A stretch of 64,000 nucleotides of DNA from Gemmatimonadota bacterium (GTDB lineage: Bacteria > Gemmatimonadota > Gemmatimonadetes > Longimicrobiales > Gaopeijiaceae), in the NCBI GenBank assembly GCA_022571515.1, contig JACZXQ010000006.1:62001-126000 (forward strand). The letters are read 5' to 3'. Below the pieces are notes generated by a model. It searched no databases and was not told the DNA's origin. It saw nothing but the letters and a program-made list of their open reading frames with translations. Shown piece after piece: positions 43,262 to 52,694 of the stretch (its first letter is position 1; each line of letters begins with the position of its first letter). Made by a program: the position numbers and the translations under genes.

Positions 43262-43885
43262 TCAGGCTCCTATCACGCTCCTCAGCTCCTTCTCGATATC
43301 TGCGAGCTGATGGCGGATTTCGGTGACGACCTCGGGGGTGATCCGGCTGGCGCGGCTCCCCCCCTGAAAGAGGTCGAAGAAGAGACGATCCGTATGGCCG
43401 ACGCTGGCCAGCGTCACGCCCGTGTCGAGGAATCGGTTGAGACGAAGCACCTCGCTCCCGAACAAGGACGCCCCGCTGGAGCGCGGCGGTTCCTGGAAAA
43501 GCATACGAATCAGGCCCTCTCGCAAAAGCTGGAACTCCTCGACGACCTCGCCGGACGCCAATCCCCTTGTGACACCGAACGAGCCGTACAGCTCGGCCGC
43601 ACTCTGCCACACAGGGTCCAACTGCCGCCGATGAGGGCCCATCGCCGCCGGAAGCATCGACACGAGGAGCCTCAGGAAGTCGTCGAGGAGGGGCGTTTGT
43701 TGAGGCGAGGCCCGGTGGTCTCGGTCCAACACGGCGGAAAGCCAGCTGGTGGCAATCCTGTCTACTCGGAGCCGCAGCCACTCGGGAAAGTCCTGGAATT
43801 GGTCACCCGGGTAACGCGATGCAATGGATGAAGACTTGTGGGATTCGGCTCGAGGCCGGAGTGGGGGTGCGACTGAATCCCGCAT
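43262..43885 (-). CDS. Helical sensor-like protein, possible RsbRD N-terminal domain
   Basis: The 207-residue protein is soluble and mostly helical, starting at ATG 43885 behind a textbook AAGGAG. Segments such as WLRLRVDRIATSWLSAVL and VTRGLASGEVVEEFQLLREGL followed by LNRFLDTGVTLA resemble the RsbRD N-terminal, globin-like sensory domain found ahead of STAS or kinase domains in stressosome and two-component proteins. No output domain is attached. Its place between a giant kinase and a decarboxylase suggests a sensory accessory role. The family call is tentative. Confidence 0.55.
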   Translation of the reverse strand: MRDSVAPPLRPRAESHKSSSIASRYPGDQFQDFPEWLRLRVDRIATSWLSAVLDRDHRASPQQTPLLDDFLRLLVSMLPAAMGPHRRQLDPVWQSAAELYGSFGVTRGLASGEVVEEFQLLREGLIRMLFQEPPRSSGASLFGSEVLRLNRFLDTGVTLASVGHTDRLFFDLFQGGSRASRITPEVVTEIRHQLADIEKELRSVIGA

Positions 43886-43957
43886 GGTTCTCCTTGCTCG
43901 AGAGCGACACCGAAGAGCTGATGCAACTTAATCACTGGCGAGGTCCGCGCCAGTGGA

Positions 43958-46900
43958 TCAAGGGTCGGACGCCAGCGCTTGTTCCTCCTCCCAACGCAAC
44001 GCGAGAACCCGCACAACCGTGCCCTCCCCACGGGCGCTCTCCGCCGCCACCGACCCGCCCCAGGATTTCACCAAACGCTCGACGATGGCGAGGCCGAGTC
44101 CGGTCCCCGTGGATCGGGTGGAAAAATGTGGCTCGAAAACTCGGGCGAGAACGTCCTCGGGTATCCCGGTACCATCATCCTTCACCCGTATCTCGACCTC
44201 GGAGGCACCCCAATCCGATTCCACGACCACGCTGCCACCGTCCTCGATCGCGGCCCTGGCGTTCTCGAGAAGGTTGATCAAGACCTCCTTCAGCTCGGAT
44301 GCGCGCGCCTGCACCATCGGCGTGTCGGCGCCGATCGTACACGTGAAGCGGACGGCATCCTTCTCCTCTCCGCTTTGGTAGAGTGCAAGGACCTCTTCCG
44401 CCACTTCCCGCACGTCGACCGGTTCGAGCGGCACGCCCCCGGTCTCCTGCGGTGCCCCGAATCGGGAAAACGCACTCGCGATGGACGAGAGGTGGTCGAT
44501 CTCTTTGAGGATTGCTTCGACGTTCCGGTTGAGGATGGGATCGAAGTCCTCCTTCTTGTCGCGCCAGGCCCGCCGGATGTGCTGTACGCTGAGCTTGATG
44601 GGTGTGAGCGGATTCTTCACCTCGTGCGCGACTTGGCGAGCCATCTCACCCCAGGCGAGAATCCTCTCGGTCCTCAGCTCGTCGGTGATATCCTCGAGGC
44701 TGAGTACGACTCCAGCTGGCCCTTCCTGGGAAACCGGCCTGGAACGAACTCGAATACGGCGATCGCCGAACTGGACCTCGGTCGTGCCCTTTCGCGACTC
44801 CTCCTCGAAGCAGCGACGCACCCAAAGGGTGAGTTCTTTCAAGGACTCGCCCGAAGCCGGCAGCGGCTCGCCGACCTCCACTCTTCCGCCGAGCAGCCGC
44901 TGCGCCATCGCGTTGATCAAGATGACCCGACAATCGGCGTCCAGCGCGACGACCCCGGTGGCCGCCTCTTCCATTATGGCCTGAGTGCGGCGCGTGGTCC
45001 GCTCCAACGCCCTGCGTGCTCTGCGCAATCGCAGGACCATGCGGTTGAACGCGTTGAACACCGATCCGAACTCGTCCGGCCTGTCCGATGGCAGCTGAAC
45101 GGTGAGGTTGCCGCTGCCCACCGCTTCAGAGGCGATCTGGAGGGTCTGGATCGGGCGGGCGAGCGTGCGCCCCACCAAGAAAGCCAAGGCCAACGAGACG
45201 ATACCGCCCAACACCACTACGAAGCCCACGATCTCACCGACCTCCCGCTCGCGCAGGGCGGTCGCACCCGCCTGGAGGGGCACCAGCGTCGCCACGACAT
45301 CGCCGTCGGGAAGCCGCCTGTAGGCCATGAGATACTCCCAGCGGCCAATCGACTTGCGTTGCGTGGCCACCAACACCTCGCGGCTCTCGAGCCGCCGGTG
45401 GATCTCCATCGGAATCCACCCTTCGTGAAGGCCGAGCTGCACGAGTTCGTCCACGGACCCCCCACGAAGCTCACCCGCACGATACTCCAGCAGGTCGGCG
45501 CCGACACGATCAGCCAAGAGGCTCATATTGCGATCGGCGTCGTAGTAGAAGCTGGCGGCGTCGGCAGCCACACGCTCCGCGAGCGCCGCCGCAGTCCGCT
45601 CCGTCGCCCTCGAAAGCGTGCGAACTGCCAGGGTGCCGAGGATGGCGGTGGAGAGAACGAAGAATCCGATGAGGGAGAGCGTCACCCGGGCGCGGAATGA
45701 TGCCCACGGGGCCCGCCAGTCCTGGAAGGACGGGCGCCGCCCGAGAAGGGCCCACTGTCCCAGTGCCCAAAGCGCCAGGACCATCAGAACGTCGAGGAGG
45801 GTCAGAAGGGTGGCACGAGCCACCAGGACGAGCCGCGACGCGAGCTCGAGCGCGTAGTGCGCGTCGAAGACGCCATCCGGGTAGGTCAGCGCGAGCCTGG
45901 CCTCCCATCCCGTGGCGCTCCGCCGCCAGATCAAGCCTGGCTCGGGAAGAAGGTCTCCCTCGAGCAGGGGCACGAGCGTAAGCGGATCCCGGCCGGCGAA
46001 GCCCAAGCGTCCGAAGAGGGGTCCGAACGGTGAGGGACCCCGCAGGTCCCTCGGTAGGGGAACGACGGCCGTGAGAATCCGGCCGTCCCTCAGCGGTACC
46101 TGAACGAGATAGTTCGCGTCCCAGGTGTTCAAGCGCTCCACGAACGGCCCCTCCCCGTCGGCCGCCCGAAACAGGAAGTCGTCGGCCACGGCGGGTCGTT
46201 CCCCAACCGTGCCGATCCGCAGTTCATCCCCGGGGATTCCCCCACTCGACCAGAGCGTGAGCCAGACTCCACCGCCGTGATCTGCCAAGCCACTGTCCAC
46301 CCAACTCTCATAGAGCAGCTCCACCGGCTCGACGTCCGCAGCGTCCAGCGCTTCTACGATATCCACCAGGCGGTATAGGAGGAAGTTCAGGTACGGGTCC
46401 TCCTGAGTCTCCAGGTGTCTCAGTTGCTCCTCTGCGGATACCATTCGGGCTTCGACACGGCCTGACCAGGCCGTGACGAGCGCTGCGGACGAACCGAGCA
46501 GTCCCGCCAGCCCCCACGCCCCCAGAGCCTGCTTCCATCCCCTCAAGCGCGACAGCGCCAGTGCCGCCGTTGCAGCCGGCAAAGACCAGAAGGCGACGGC
46601 CCACCACGGAAGCGACACCGAGAACCACACCCGTGCGGCGGCCAGGAACGCCACCGCCGCGACCAGCCCAATCGTGGCGGCGAGCGCCAAGGTAGGCGTG
46701 GACTCCTCGCGTGGTGATACGCCGAGCCGGAACGCAAGCACGGCGATGAGGGCGAGTATCAACGCCAGCGTCGCTTGGTAGGAGAGCCACAGGGGAATCG
46801 TACCGGCGAGGAACTGCGCGGACGGTCCACCCTGCATGAGAGCCGTCGCGGCCGGATAGCCGACGAGGACCAGCCCCACGGTGGCGACGAGCCCGACCGC

Positions 46901-48022
46901 TCGCCGGTTGGGCGTAGGGTTCGCGAGCAGAAGCGCCGCTGCCGCGGTCACGACCGCGACCCGGCCCAACGTCACGTTGCCGAGACCGGGGAGCAGGAAG
47001 TAACCGGTCGAGAACAACTCCCCGAGGAAGGGCACCAGGCCGAACGGTAGCGTCGTCGCCAGCACCACCAGCGCGATCGAGCCCGCGATCTTGTCGCGCC
47101 GGCGACCCGCGGTCCCCGCCGCCAGAATCAGCCAAGCGAACAGCGACAGACCACCCACGAATTGCGCCCAGAACGCGCGCACGGCGGCCAGCCGGTCCGA
47201 TCGCGTGGGTTCGACCACCGCCGCGTTGAGGAGCACACGCTGCTGCCACACATACTCGAGCACACCACGTTCCCGGGGCCGATCGGCCCGCAGGAGCCTG
47301 ACGCGCTCTCCAGTTCGGTCTTCGAACCATGAGGCGAAGCTCGCCACCTCAGGCTCCGGATGGCCCGGCAGGTTCACACTGAGCACAGCGGCTACCATGG
47401 CGGTGCCGCCGGCGGCGATCGGCTGCGTGAAGTAGAGATACGAGAAAAGAGGACGGCCCTGATAGAGGTAGGGCGCCTGGCCTAGTTTGACGCTCTCGGG
47501 AACCAACCCACGATGACTACCTGCCCACGATTCGAGTCGTCCCTCGAGGTCGTAAATGGCAGCAGCCGCCATGCCTGAACGCTTGATCGCCGCTTGCAGA
47601 GCCGCCCCATCCCTCGTATCCGTCCCACGGTCCGCCATGCGAGCGAGCTCAGTGGCTGCGTCCTCGCCCGTCTGGAGCAGTTCGTCGAGCCCAGCGATCA
47701 GCTCCGACTCGGCCCGTGCCAGCCGGTCCTGCCAGTATACGGTCCAGTCGCGGTTGATCTGACGGAACTCACGGTGGCCCGCGACACCGCCGATGATGCC
47801 GGCAACGCACATGAGGGCGGCAAGGCTGCGAAATCCCGGCCGCCAGCCTAGGCTGATCAGGGTGCCGAGCGCACCGACCGACGCGGCCATCAGCCAGGCC
47901 CAAGAGGGTGAACGGGCCCAAAGCGCGAGCGCGCACACGGCCGCCCACAGGCCCAGGCGTCCCCAGCGCCGGGCCGTCAACAACCTGGAAGGAGCACGTG
48001 GAGTCGATGGAGACTCGGTCAT
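43958..48022 (-). CDS. Very large NtrY-like membrane sensor histidine kinase
   Basis: With the ATG at 48022 the protein has 1354 residues, about twice the size of usual NtrY. Order: membrane helices near 15-70, an extracytoplasmic sensor, a block of roughly ten helices, a second extracytoplasmic region, another membrane anchor, a third sensor-like region ending in a helix, then HAMP (GRTLARPIQTLQIASEAVGS), PAS (ATGVVALDADCRVILINAMA), HisKA with H1133 (VAHEVKNPLTPIKLS) and HATPase (G boxes DDGTGIPE and STGTGLGLAI). The HEVKNPLTP form is typical of NtrY kinases that phosphorylate NtrC-type regulators. Its 5' end overlaps the divergent creatininase-like gene by 16 bases. Confidence 0.9.
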   Translation of the reverse strand: MTESPSTPRAPSRLLTARRWGRLGLWAAVCALALWARSPSWAWLMAASVGALGTLISLGWRPGFRSLAALMCVAGIIGGVAGHREFRQINRDWTVYWQDRLARAESELIAGLDELLQTGEDAATELARMADRGTDTRDGAALQAAIKRSGMAAAAIYDLEGRLESWAGSHRGLVPESVKLGQAPYLYQGRPLFSYLYFTQPIAAGGTAMVAAVLSVNLPGHPEPEVASFASWFEDRTGERVRLLRADRPRERGVLEYVWQQRVLLNAAVVEPTRSDRLAAVRAFWAQFVGGLSLFAWLILAAGTAGRRRDKIAGSIALVVLATTLPFGLVPFLGELFSTGYFLLPGLGNVTLGRVAVVTAAAALLLANPTPNRRAVGLVATVGLVLVGYPAATALMQGGPSAQFLAGTIPLWLSYQATLALILALIAVLAFRLGVSPREESTPTLALAATIGLVAAVAFLAAARVWFSVSLPWWAVAFWSLPAATAALALSRLRGWKQALGAWGLAGLLGSSAALVTAWSGRVEARMVSAEEQLRHLETQEDPYLNFLLYRLVDIVEALDAADVEPVELLYESWVDSGLADHGGGVWLTLWSSGGIPGDELRIGTVGERPAVADDFLFRAADGEGPFVERLNTWDANYLVQVPLRDGRILTAVVPLPRDLRGPSPFGPLFGRLGFAGRDPLTLVPLLEGDLLPEPGLIWRRSATGWEARLALTYPDGVFDAHYALELASRLVLVARATLLTLLDVLMVLALWALGQWALLGRRPSFQDWRAPWASFRARVTLSLIGFFVLSTAILGTLAVRTLSRATERTAAALAERVAADAASFYYDADRNMSLLADRVGADLLEYRAGELRGGSVDELVQLGLHEGWIPMEIHRRLESREVLVATQRKSIGRWEYLMAYRRLPDGDVVATLVPLQAGATALREREVGEIVGFVVVLGGIVSLALAFLVGRTLARPIQTLQIASEAVGSGNLTVQLPSDRPDEFGSVFNAFNRMVLRLRRARRALERTTRRTQAIMEEAATGVVALDADCRVILINAMAQRLLGGRVEVGEPLPASGESLKELTLWVRRCFEEESRKGTTEVQFGDRRIRVRSRPVSQEGPAGVVLSLEDITDELRTERILAWGEMARQVAHEVKNPLTPIKLSVQHIRRAWRDKKEDFDPILNRNVEAILKEIDHLSSIASAFSRFGAPQETGGVPLEPVDVREVAEEVLALYQSGEEKDAVRFTCTIGADTPMVQARASELKEVLINLLENARAAIEDGGSVVVESDWGASEVEIRVKDDGTGIPEDVLARVFEPHFSTRSTGTGLGLAIVERLVKSWGGSVAAESARGEGTVVRVLALRWEEEQALASDP

Positions 48023-48768
48023 TGGCCTTGCATCACATGGCCTCCGCAGAAATCGCGGAAATCTTGCAGCGTGATCCCCGGTTGCTCGTGCCCGTGGGTG
48101 CACTCGACCAACATGGTCCCCACCTCCCTCTCGGCGCCAATACCGTGATCGCGCAACGGGTTGCCGACGACCTTTCGCGCCGTCTCTCCATTCTCGTAGC
48201 ACCAGCCCTTCCCTACGGGATCGTCCACCCGGACGGCGGGGCCTATGCCGGCACGGCCGGTCTTCGACGAAAGACCTTCCACCGGGCGGTCAACGAGTTG
48301 TTGGCAAGCTGGGACGATCACGGCGTCACCGAGTTGGTCGTCATCACTGCGCAGCGTCACGAGCCTCATCTGGAGGCCCTCCTCACGGCGCTTACGCCGC
48401 AGGCCTCCACCACGGTCGTCGACCTGATGACGCTCGACGTTGCCGATCTTCTCGAGGGCGACCCACGAGAGGAGCGCGGAGGCGAACTGGAGACGTCGCT
48501 GATGCTCTACCTCGCCGCGGATCTCGTCAGAACCGACCGAATCGTGGACTTTCATCCTCCGCAAGAGTCGTTGAGAAGATACCTCCAGGGCAAGGTCGCC
48601 ACACCCCTCCCCGAGTTCCGGGGCTCCGTTGGGTACGCGAGCCGTGCCAGCGCCGAAAAAGGCAAGAGGGTGTACGAGCGCTACCTCCAGATCCTGACGA
48701 ATTCGTTCAGAAATCCACAGATCGACGAAGATTTCGACCCCCTGCTCCCTGAATCGGCGGGTTCTTGA
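48007..48768 (+). CDS. Creatininase-family protein with altered metal ligands
   Basis: This 253-residue protein of the creatininase fold contains DPRLLVPVGALDQHGPHLPLG, split by one residue from the usual metal motif, and GGELETSLMLYLAADLVR. In typical members the first motif reads EQHGPHLPLGTD. Here the liganding Glu is Asp (DQHG) and the following Asp is Asn (GANT). The usual NGHGGN is replaced by AQRHEPH. Amidohydrolase activity is therefore doubtful. The ATG at 48007 is chosen from family length; GTG 47998 with GGAG just upstream is an alternative. It overlaps the divergent kinase gene head to head by 16 bases. Confidence 0.75.
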   Translation: METRSLALHHMASAEIAEILQRDPRLLVPVGALDQHGPHLPLGANTVIAQRVADDLSRRLSILVAPALPYGIVHPDGGAYAGTAGLRRKTFHRAVNELLASWDDHGVTELVVITAQRHEPHLEALLTALTPQASTTVVDLMTLDVADLLEGDPREERGGELETSLMLYLAADLVRTDRIVDFHPPQESLRRYLQGKVATPLPEFRGSVGYASRASAEKGKRVYERYLQILTNSFRNPQIDEDFDPLLPESAGS

Positions 48769-48821
48769 GAAGGATGCCAAACGGCATGTGTCTTGCACCT
48801 TACGCCAGGCAAGAGCCGTTC

Positions 48822-48841
48822 CGGGCTGTTACGGGCTATTA
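48822..48841 (+). repeat. Two tandem 10-bp units upstream of a secreted-protein gene
   Basis: CGGGCTGTTA is followed directly by CGGGCTATTA and then CGGGG. It lies 46 bases before the next ATG and could be an operator or chance. Confidence 0.35.
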
Positions 48842-48887
48842 CGGGGCCTGAAGCAATGCATCGACGCGTACTCGCAGACGGGAGTAC

Positions 48888-49583
48888 ATGATTCTGAAAC
48901 GCTTGCTGACAATCGCCGTGGCGACCGCCTTGCCGCTGGTCGGAGCGCGGTCGGTTGAGGGACAGAACGTCACCCTCGACGAAGGCGCTTTCGTTATCGA
49001 CGTAGAGGGCCGCCAGGTCGCCACGGAGACCTTTAAAATCCGCCGGAGTGGCCAGGGAGAGGCCGCCGTTGTAATCGCCCAAGCCACTCTCTTGTTCACA
49101 GGAGGGGATATCGAGAGCATGACCACCCTCCTCCAGGCTCGAGGGCGGGACCTGAAGCTCACCGGGTATCAGGTGCGAGTGTCCACCGGCGAGGTCACCA
49201 GTCTCCGCGATAATGGACAGCGGCTCGAGGCGGTAACCACGTCCAGCGCTGGGCAGCGGGAGCGAGAATACCGGGGAGGGGCCCAGGCCGTCGTTCTCGA
49301 GGAGCTCTTCGCCCATCACTATTACTTTCTCGGCCAAAGGGCCCGACAGGAGCCGACCTCAGTCTCCGTCATCGTGCCCCGCGCCGGCAGTCAGGCACGG
49401 GCACGGCTCGTCCAGGGGAACGTGGAGACTGTCCAGGTGGCTGGAACCCGAGTGTCCGCCCAGCGTCTCACGCTCGACGTACGTGGGCTCAAGCACGACA
49501 TCTGGGTCGACCAACAAAACCGGGTTCTGCGCGTAGAGATTACGGCCAACGCTTACGTTGCGGTGCGGAGAGAGCTTCCTTAG
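48888..49583 (+). CDS. Secreted protein of unknown function
   Basis: The 231-residue protein has an N-terminal signal peptide (LKRLLTIAVATALPLVGARS, cleavage near VEGQ). The mature part is beta-rich with regularly spaced strands (FVIDVEGRQVATETFKI, GQREREYRGGAQAVVLEEL, HDIWVDQQNRVLRVEI). The ending, in which a sugar- or lipid-like ligand strand is followed by WVDQQNRVLRVE, resembles DUF3108/DUF6134-type periplasmic proteins; I cannot make a firm assignment. The 246-bp gap that follows contains a CCGTAGC/GCTACGG inverted repeat (49682-49709) and no gene. Confidence 0.7.
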   Translation: MILKRLLTIAVATALPLVGARSVEGQNVTLDEGAFVIDVEGRQVATETFKIRRSGQGEAAVVIAQATLLFTGGDIESMTTLLQARGRDLKLTGYQVRVSTGEVTSLRDNGQRLEAVTTSSAGQREREYRGGAQAVVLEELFAHHYYFLGQRARQEPTSVSVIVPRAGSQARARLVQGNVETVQVAGTRVSAQRLTLDVRGLKHDIWVDQQNRVLRVEITANAYVAVRRELP

Positions 49584-49829
49584 AGGCCGCCAGGCCCGCT
49601 GCCGACGTCCCATCGAACCCGCCCCCGGAGCGTAACCACGCATTACTTTGAGTGTACTCTTGAAGGAACGAATGACCTGCACCGTAGCCCAGGTAACACA
49701 TAGCTACGGCGGATCGGCGACAGTCGTGTCTCGGAGGAGTGAAACCGGAGTTCCCGGGGAAGCGTAGGGTCGGACAGTCGCCGTTGACCGCCGGATCGAC
49801 CACCAGAACATAAAACTCGGAGGCCACTC

Positions 49830-51356
49830 TTGCCCGCGTCATTGCCAGGGGTCCGCCGCTGGTTCATCGGGACCCTGACCGTCTACCTGCTTGCGCCTGG
49901 GCTGTCAGCCCAGGACGTCGTCGACATCAGCCTCTCACTCGAAGAGGCGATCGCCATTGCCCGCCAGAACAATCCGGCGTTCCAGGCCACCCGTAACGAC
50001 GAGGTGACCGCCGACTGGGACGTGAAGAGCGCATACGGCGCGCTCCTACCCTCGGCGACCTCGAGTGCTGCCGTCAGGTGGCAGGGGCCCGGTGAGCAGC
50101 AGTTCGGAAGCATCACTGCCCAGGACCTCGGATTCGCGAACCAACCCTCGTTCTGGTTTTCGTCCTACAGCATCGGGTTGAACTACAGCCTGTCCGGGTC
50201 GACGCTGCTCGCGCCTGGCCAGGCCAAGGCTCGTCGGCGCGCCACGCGGGCACAGGTCGCCAACGCCAGCGCGATCCTCGTCTTTCAGGTGACGCAGCAA
50301 TACATCGCCGTCCTCAGGCAAGCCGAGCAGGTCAAGGTGTCGGAGCAGCAGCTCGAGCGCACCGCGTTCAACCTGCGTCTGGCTCAGGCCCAATACGAGG
50401 TCGGGACCGCGAGCGCCGTGGAAGTAGCGCAGGCGGAGGTCGGTGCCGGTCGAGCCGAGGTCACGGTTCTGTTGGATCAGAATCAGCACGAAACGGCTCG
50501 AATCAGGCTACTCCAGCTGATGGGAGTGGATCTCGACCAGCCCGTGGTGCTCACCACTCCGTTCCGGCTCACCGAGCCGCTGTGGAGCCGGGACGAGCTT
50601 TATGAAATGGGCCTGGATGGCAACCCGAACCTGCATGCCCTGCGCGAGAACCATCGTGCGTCCGAGTTCGGCGTAAAGATCGCGAAAAGCGCTTATCTCC
50701 CGTCGCTCTCCCTGACCACCTCATTCAGCGGCTTCAGCCAGCAGGCCACGTCAACTGGGTTTCGGGTTTCAAGCGCCGAGGCACGATCGATCTCTGCGAT
50801 CAACAACTGCCTGTTCCAGAACGATCTGTTCTCGCGGCTTGCGGATCCACTGCCCGCCACTGATTGCTCCCAACTGACGTTCTCTGATGCCGATGCCCAG
50901 GCGATTCGCGATGCCAACGACGTCTTCCCGTTCAACTTCACCAGGAACCCTCCCTCGGCTTCGCTTTCGATTTCGCTGCCGCTATTCCAAGGGCTCAGCC
51001 GGCAACGGCAGGTCGAGGCCGCTCAGGTGCAGCGTGAGGACCTACGCCACAACCTCAGGGAGCAGGAACTCGCGCTACGCGCCGATATCGCGACAGGCCT
51101 CGCCACGCTGCGCACGGCCTACCGCAGCGCCCTCCTCGAGGAGCGAAACCAGGCGACGGCTGATGAACAACTGCGTCTCGCCCGGGAGCGTTTCACGGTC
51201 GGGCTGGCCGACTTCGTCGAACTGCTCGACGCGGAGAGCGTCAAGGCTGAGGCAGACCGAGCCAGCATCGCCGCGATCTTCGCGTACCACGATGCGTTGG
51301 CGAGCCTGGAGTCCGCCGTAGGACAATCACTCCGCGGCAATGATGCCGCGAATTAA
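49830..51356 (+). CDS. TolC-family outer-membrane efflux channel
   Basis: The 508-residue protein has a signal peptide (to LSAQ), then two repeats of long alpha-helical hairpins typical of TolC (LEEAIAIARQNNPAFQATRN; later LREQELALRADIATGLATL and LARERFTVGLADFVELLDAE). It starts with TTG, which GGAGG at 49819-49823, six bases upstream, supports. TolC trimers form the outer-membrane tunnel of efflux and type I secretion systems. The HlyD-like adaptor and MacB-like permeases that follow show the intended partners. Confidence 0.92.
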   Translation: MPASLPGVRRWFIGTLTVYLLAPGLSAQDVVDISLSLEEAIAIARQNNPAFQATRNDEVTADWDVKSAYGALLPSATSSAAVRWQGPGEQQFGSITAQDLGFANQPSFWFSSYSIGLNYSLSGSTLLAPGQAKARRRATRAQVANASAILVFQVTQQYIAVLRQAEQVKVSEQQLERTAFNLRLAQAQYEVGTASAVEVAQAEVGAGRAEVTVLLDQNQHETARIRLLQLMGVDLDQPVVLTTPFRLTEPLWSRDELYEMGLDGNPNLHALRENHRASEFGVKIAKSAYLPSLSLTTSFSGFSQQATSTGFRVSSAEARSISAINNCLFQNDLFSRLADPLPATDCSQLTFSDADAQAIRDANDVFPFNFTRNPPSASLSISLPLFQGLSRQRQVEAAQVQREDLRHNLREQELALRADIATGLATLRTAYRSALLEERNQATADEQLRLARERFTVGLADFVELLDAESVKAEADRASIAAIFAYHDALASLESAVGQSLRGNDAAN

Positions 51357-51371
51357 GGAATAGAATCCCAC

Positions 51372-52658
51372 ATGAGCCGCAATCGTAAAATCCTGGTCGG
51401 TGTGATCGTGGTTGCCGTTCTCGGTACCGCCGCTTCGCTCAGCGTCTCTCAGAGGGGCGCGCGCGGAGTAGATGTTCGTTTCGGCACCGTGGTCCGGAGA
51501 GATCTGGTCGAGACCGTCACCGCGAGTGGAAACATCCGTGCGGGACGCGTGGTGGACATCAGCTCGGATGTGTCGGCACGCGTGGCCGAACTATTCATCC
51601 AGGAAGGCGACGATGTCGTAGCCGGGCAGATCCTGCTGCGCCTCGATCCCACGCGTTTCGACGCCCAGGTGTCCCGCGCCCGTGCGTCCCTCAACCAGGC
51701 CCGGTCCAACACGGGGCAGCAAGAAGCCAACAAGGTGCGTGTGGAGCGTGAGTTCCAACGGCTGAGCGCTCTCTTCCAGCGAGACTCCCTGCTTGTGAAG
51801 CGCCAGTTGTTGGAAGATGCCCAGACCAACCTCGATGTGGCGGGGCATCAACTCGACGGCGCCACCTTCGGAGTCGCCCAGGCGGAGGCCGAGCTGGACG
51901 AAGCCGAAGAGCAGTTGTCGAAGACGATCTTCGTGGCACCTATCTCCGGCAAGGTTACCCGCCTCAATATCGAAGAGGGGGAGACGGTCATCGTCGGAAC
52001 GATGAACAACCCCGGCAGCCTCGTTCTCACGATCAGCGAGTTGGCGACGGTCGAGGCGGTGGTGCAGGTGGACGAGACGGACATCCCGTACGTGTCGCTG
52101 GGAGATTCCGCAGTGCTGGAGTTGGACGCGTTCCCCAACCAGCTCTTCGCGGGTGTCGTCACGGAGATCGGCAACAGCGCGATCCGGCCCCCCGCATCGA
52201 CGGCAGCCTCCGGACAGACGGCGGCGATCGACTTCGAGGTGGTCATCGTGATGGGGAACCCGCCCGGTGGCGTACGCCCAGACCTGTCCACCACCGCTGA
52301 CATCATTACCTCCATGAGCAAAGACGCGTTGGCGATCCCCATCATCTCGCTCACGGTGAGGCAGTCCGATGACGAGGATGCGCCGGCGCCGGACCCCAAC
52401 GCCGTGCAGCGGGAGGCGGGCCCGGCGAGCAGGCGCCCGGAAGACCGCGACGTCGAAGGCGTGCTTATCGTACGCGACGGCGTGGTCACGTTCACCCCGG
52501 TCGAGGTCGGGATCACCGGGCAGGAATATTTCGAGATCGTCTCGGGCGTACAGGAGGGTGACACGCTTGTCGCCGGCCCGTACCAGCGTATTCGCGAGCT
52601 CAAGACCGGGGATGCGGTGCGCGATCGAAGTTCCCGGGGCTCGAATGACGGGAATTGA
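51372..52658 (+). CDS. HlyD/MacA-type periplasmic adaptor protein
   Basis: The 428-residue protein has an N-terminal anchor or signal (LVGVIVVAVLGTAASL), a lipoyl/barrel-sandwich half (SGNIRAGRVVDISSDVSA), a coiled-coil hairpin (about 90-190), the returning lipoyl half (FVAPISGKVTRLNIEEGE) and a beta-barrel. It links the MacB-type permeases to TolC. A Pro/Asp/Glu-rich insertion lies around residues 330-360 (DDEDAPAPDPNAVQ). It follows tolC by 15 bp. Confidence 0.92.
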   Translation: MSRNRKILVGVIVVAVLGTAASLSVSQRGARGVDVRFGTVVRRDLVETVTASGNIRAGRVVDISSDVSARVAELFIQEGDDVVAGQILLRLDPTRFDAQVSRARASLNQARSNTGQQEANKVRVEREFQRLSALFQRDSLLVKRQLLEDAQTNLDVAGHQLDGATFGVAQAEAELDEAEEQLSKTIFVAPISGKVTRLNIEEGETVIVGTMNNPGSLVLTISELATVEAVVQVDETDIPYVSLGDSAVLELDAFPNQLFAGVVTEIGNSAIRPPASTAASGQTAAIDFEVVIVMGNPPGGVRPDLSTTADIITSMSKDALAIPIISLTVRQSDDEDAPAPDPNAVQREAGPASRRPEDRDVEGVLIVRDGVVTFTPVEVGITGQEYFEIVSGVQEGDTLVAGPYQRIRELKTGDAVRDRSSRGSNDGN

Positions 52659-52694
52659 CGTTGGCTAGCACACGGATCGACGACGGGGTCGCCC

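Noticed and set aside
43979-45700. Long open frame (573 codons) on the plus strand opposite the NtrY-like kinase
   Set aside because: Arg/His/Asp-rich shadow; the kinase motifs are on the minus strand.
49682-49709. Inverted repeat CCGTAGC/GCTACGG upstream of tolC
   Set aside because: Fourteen-base loop and no T-run; could be an operator, but there is no second copy or family to support it.
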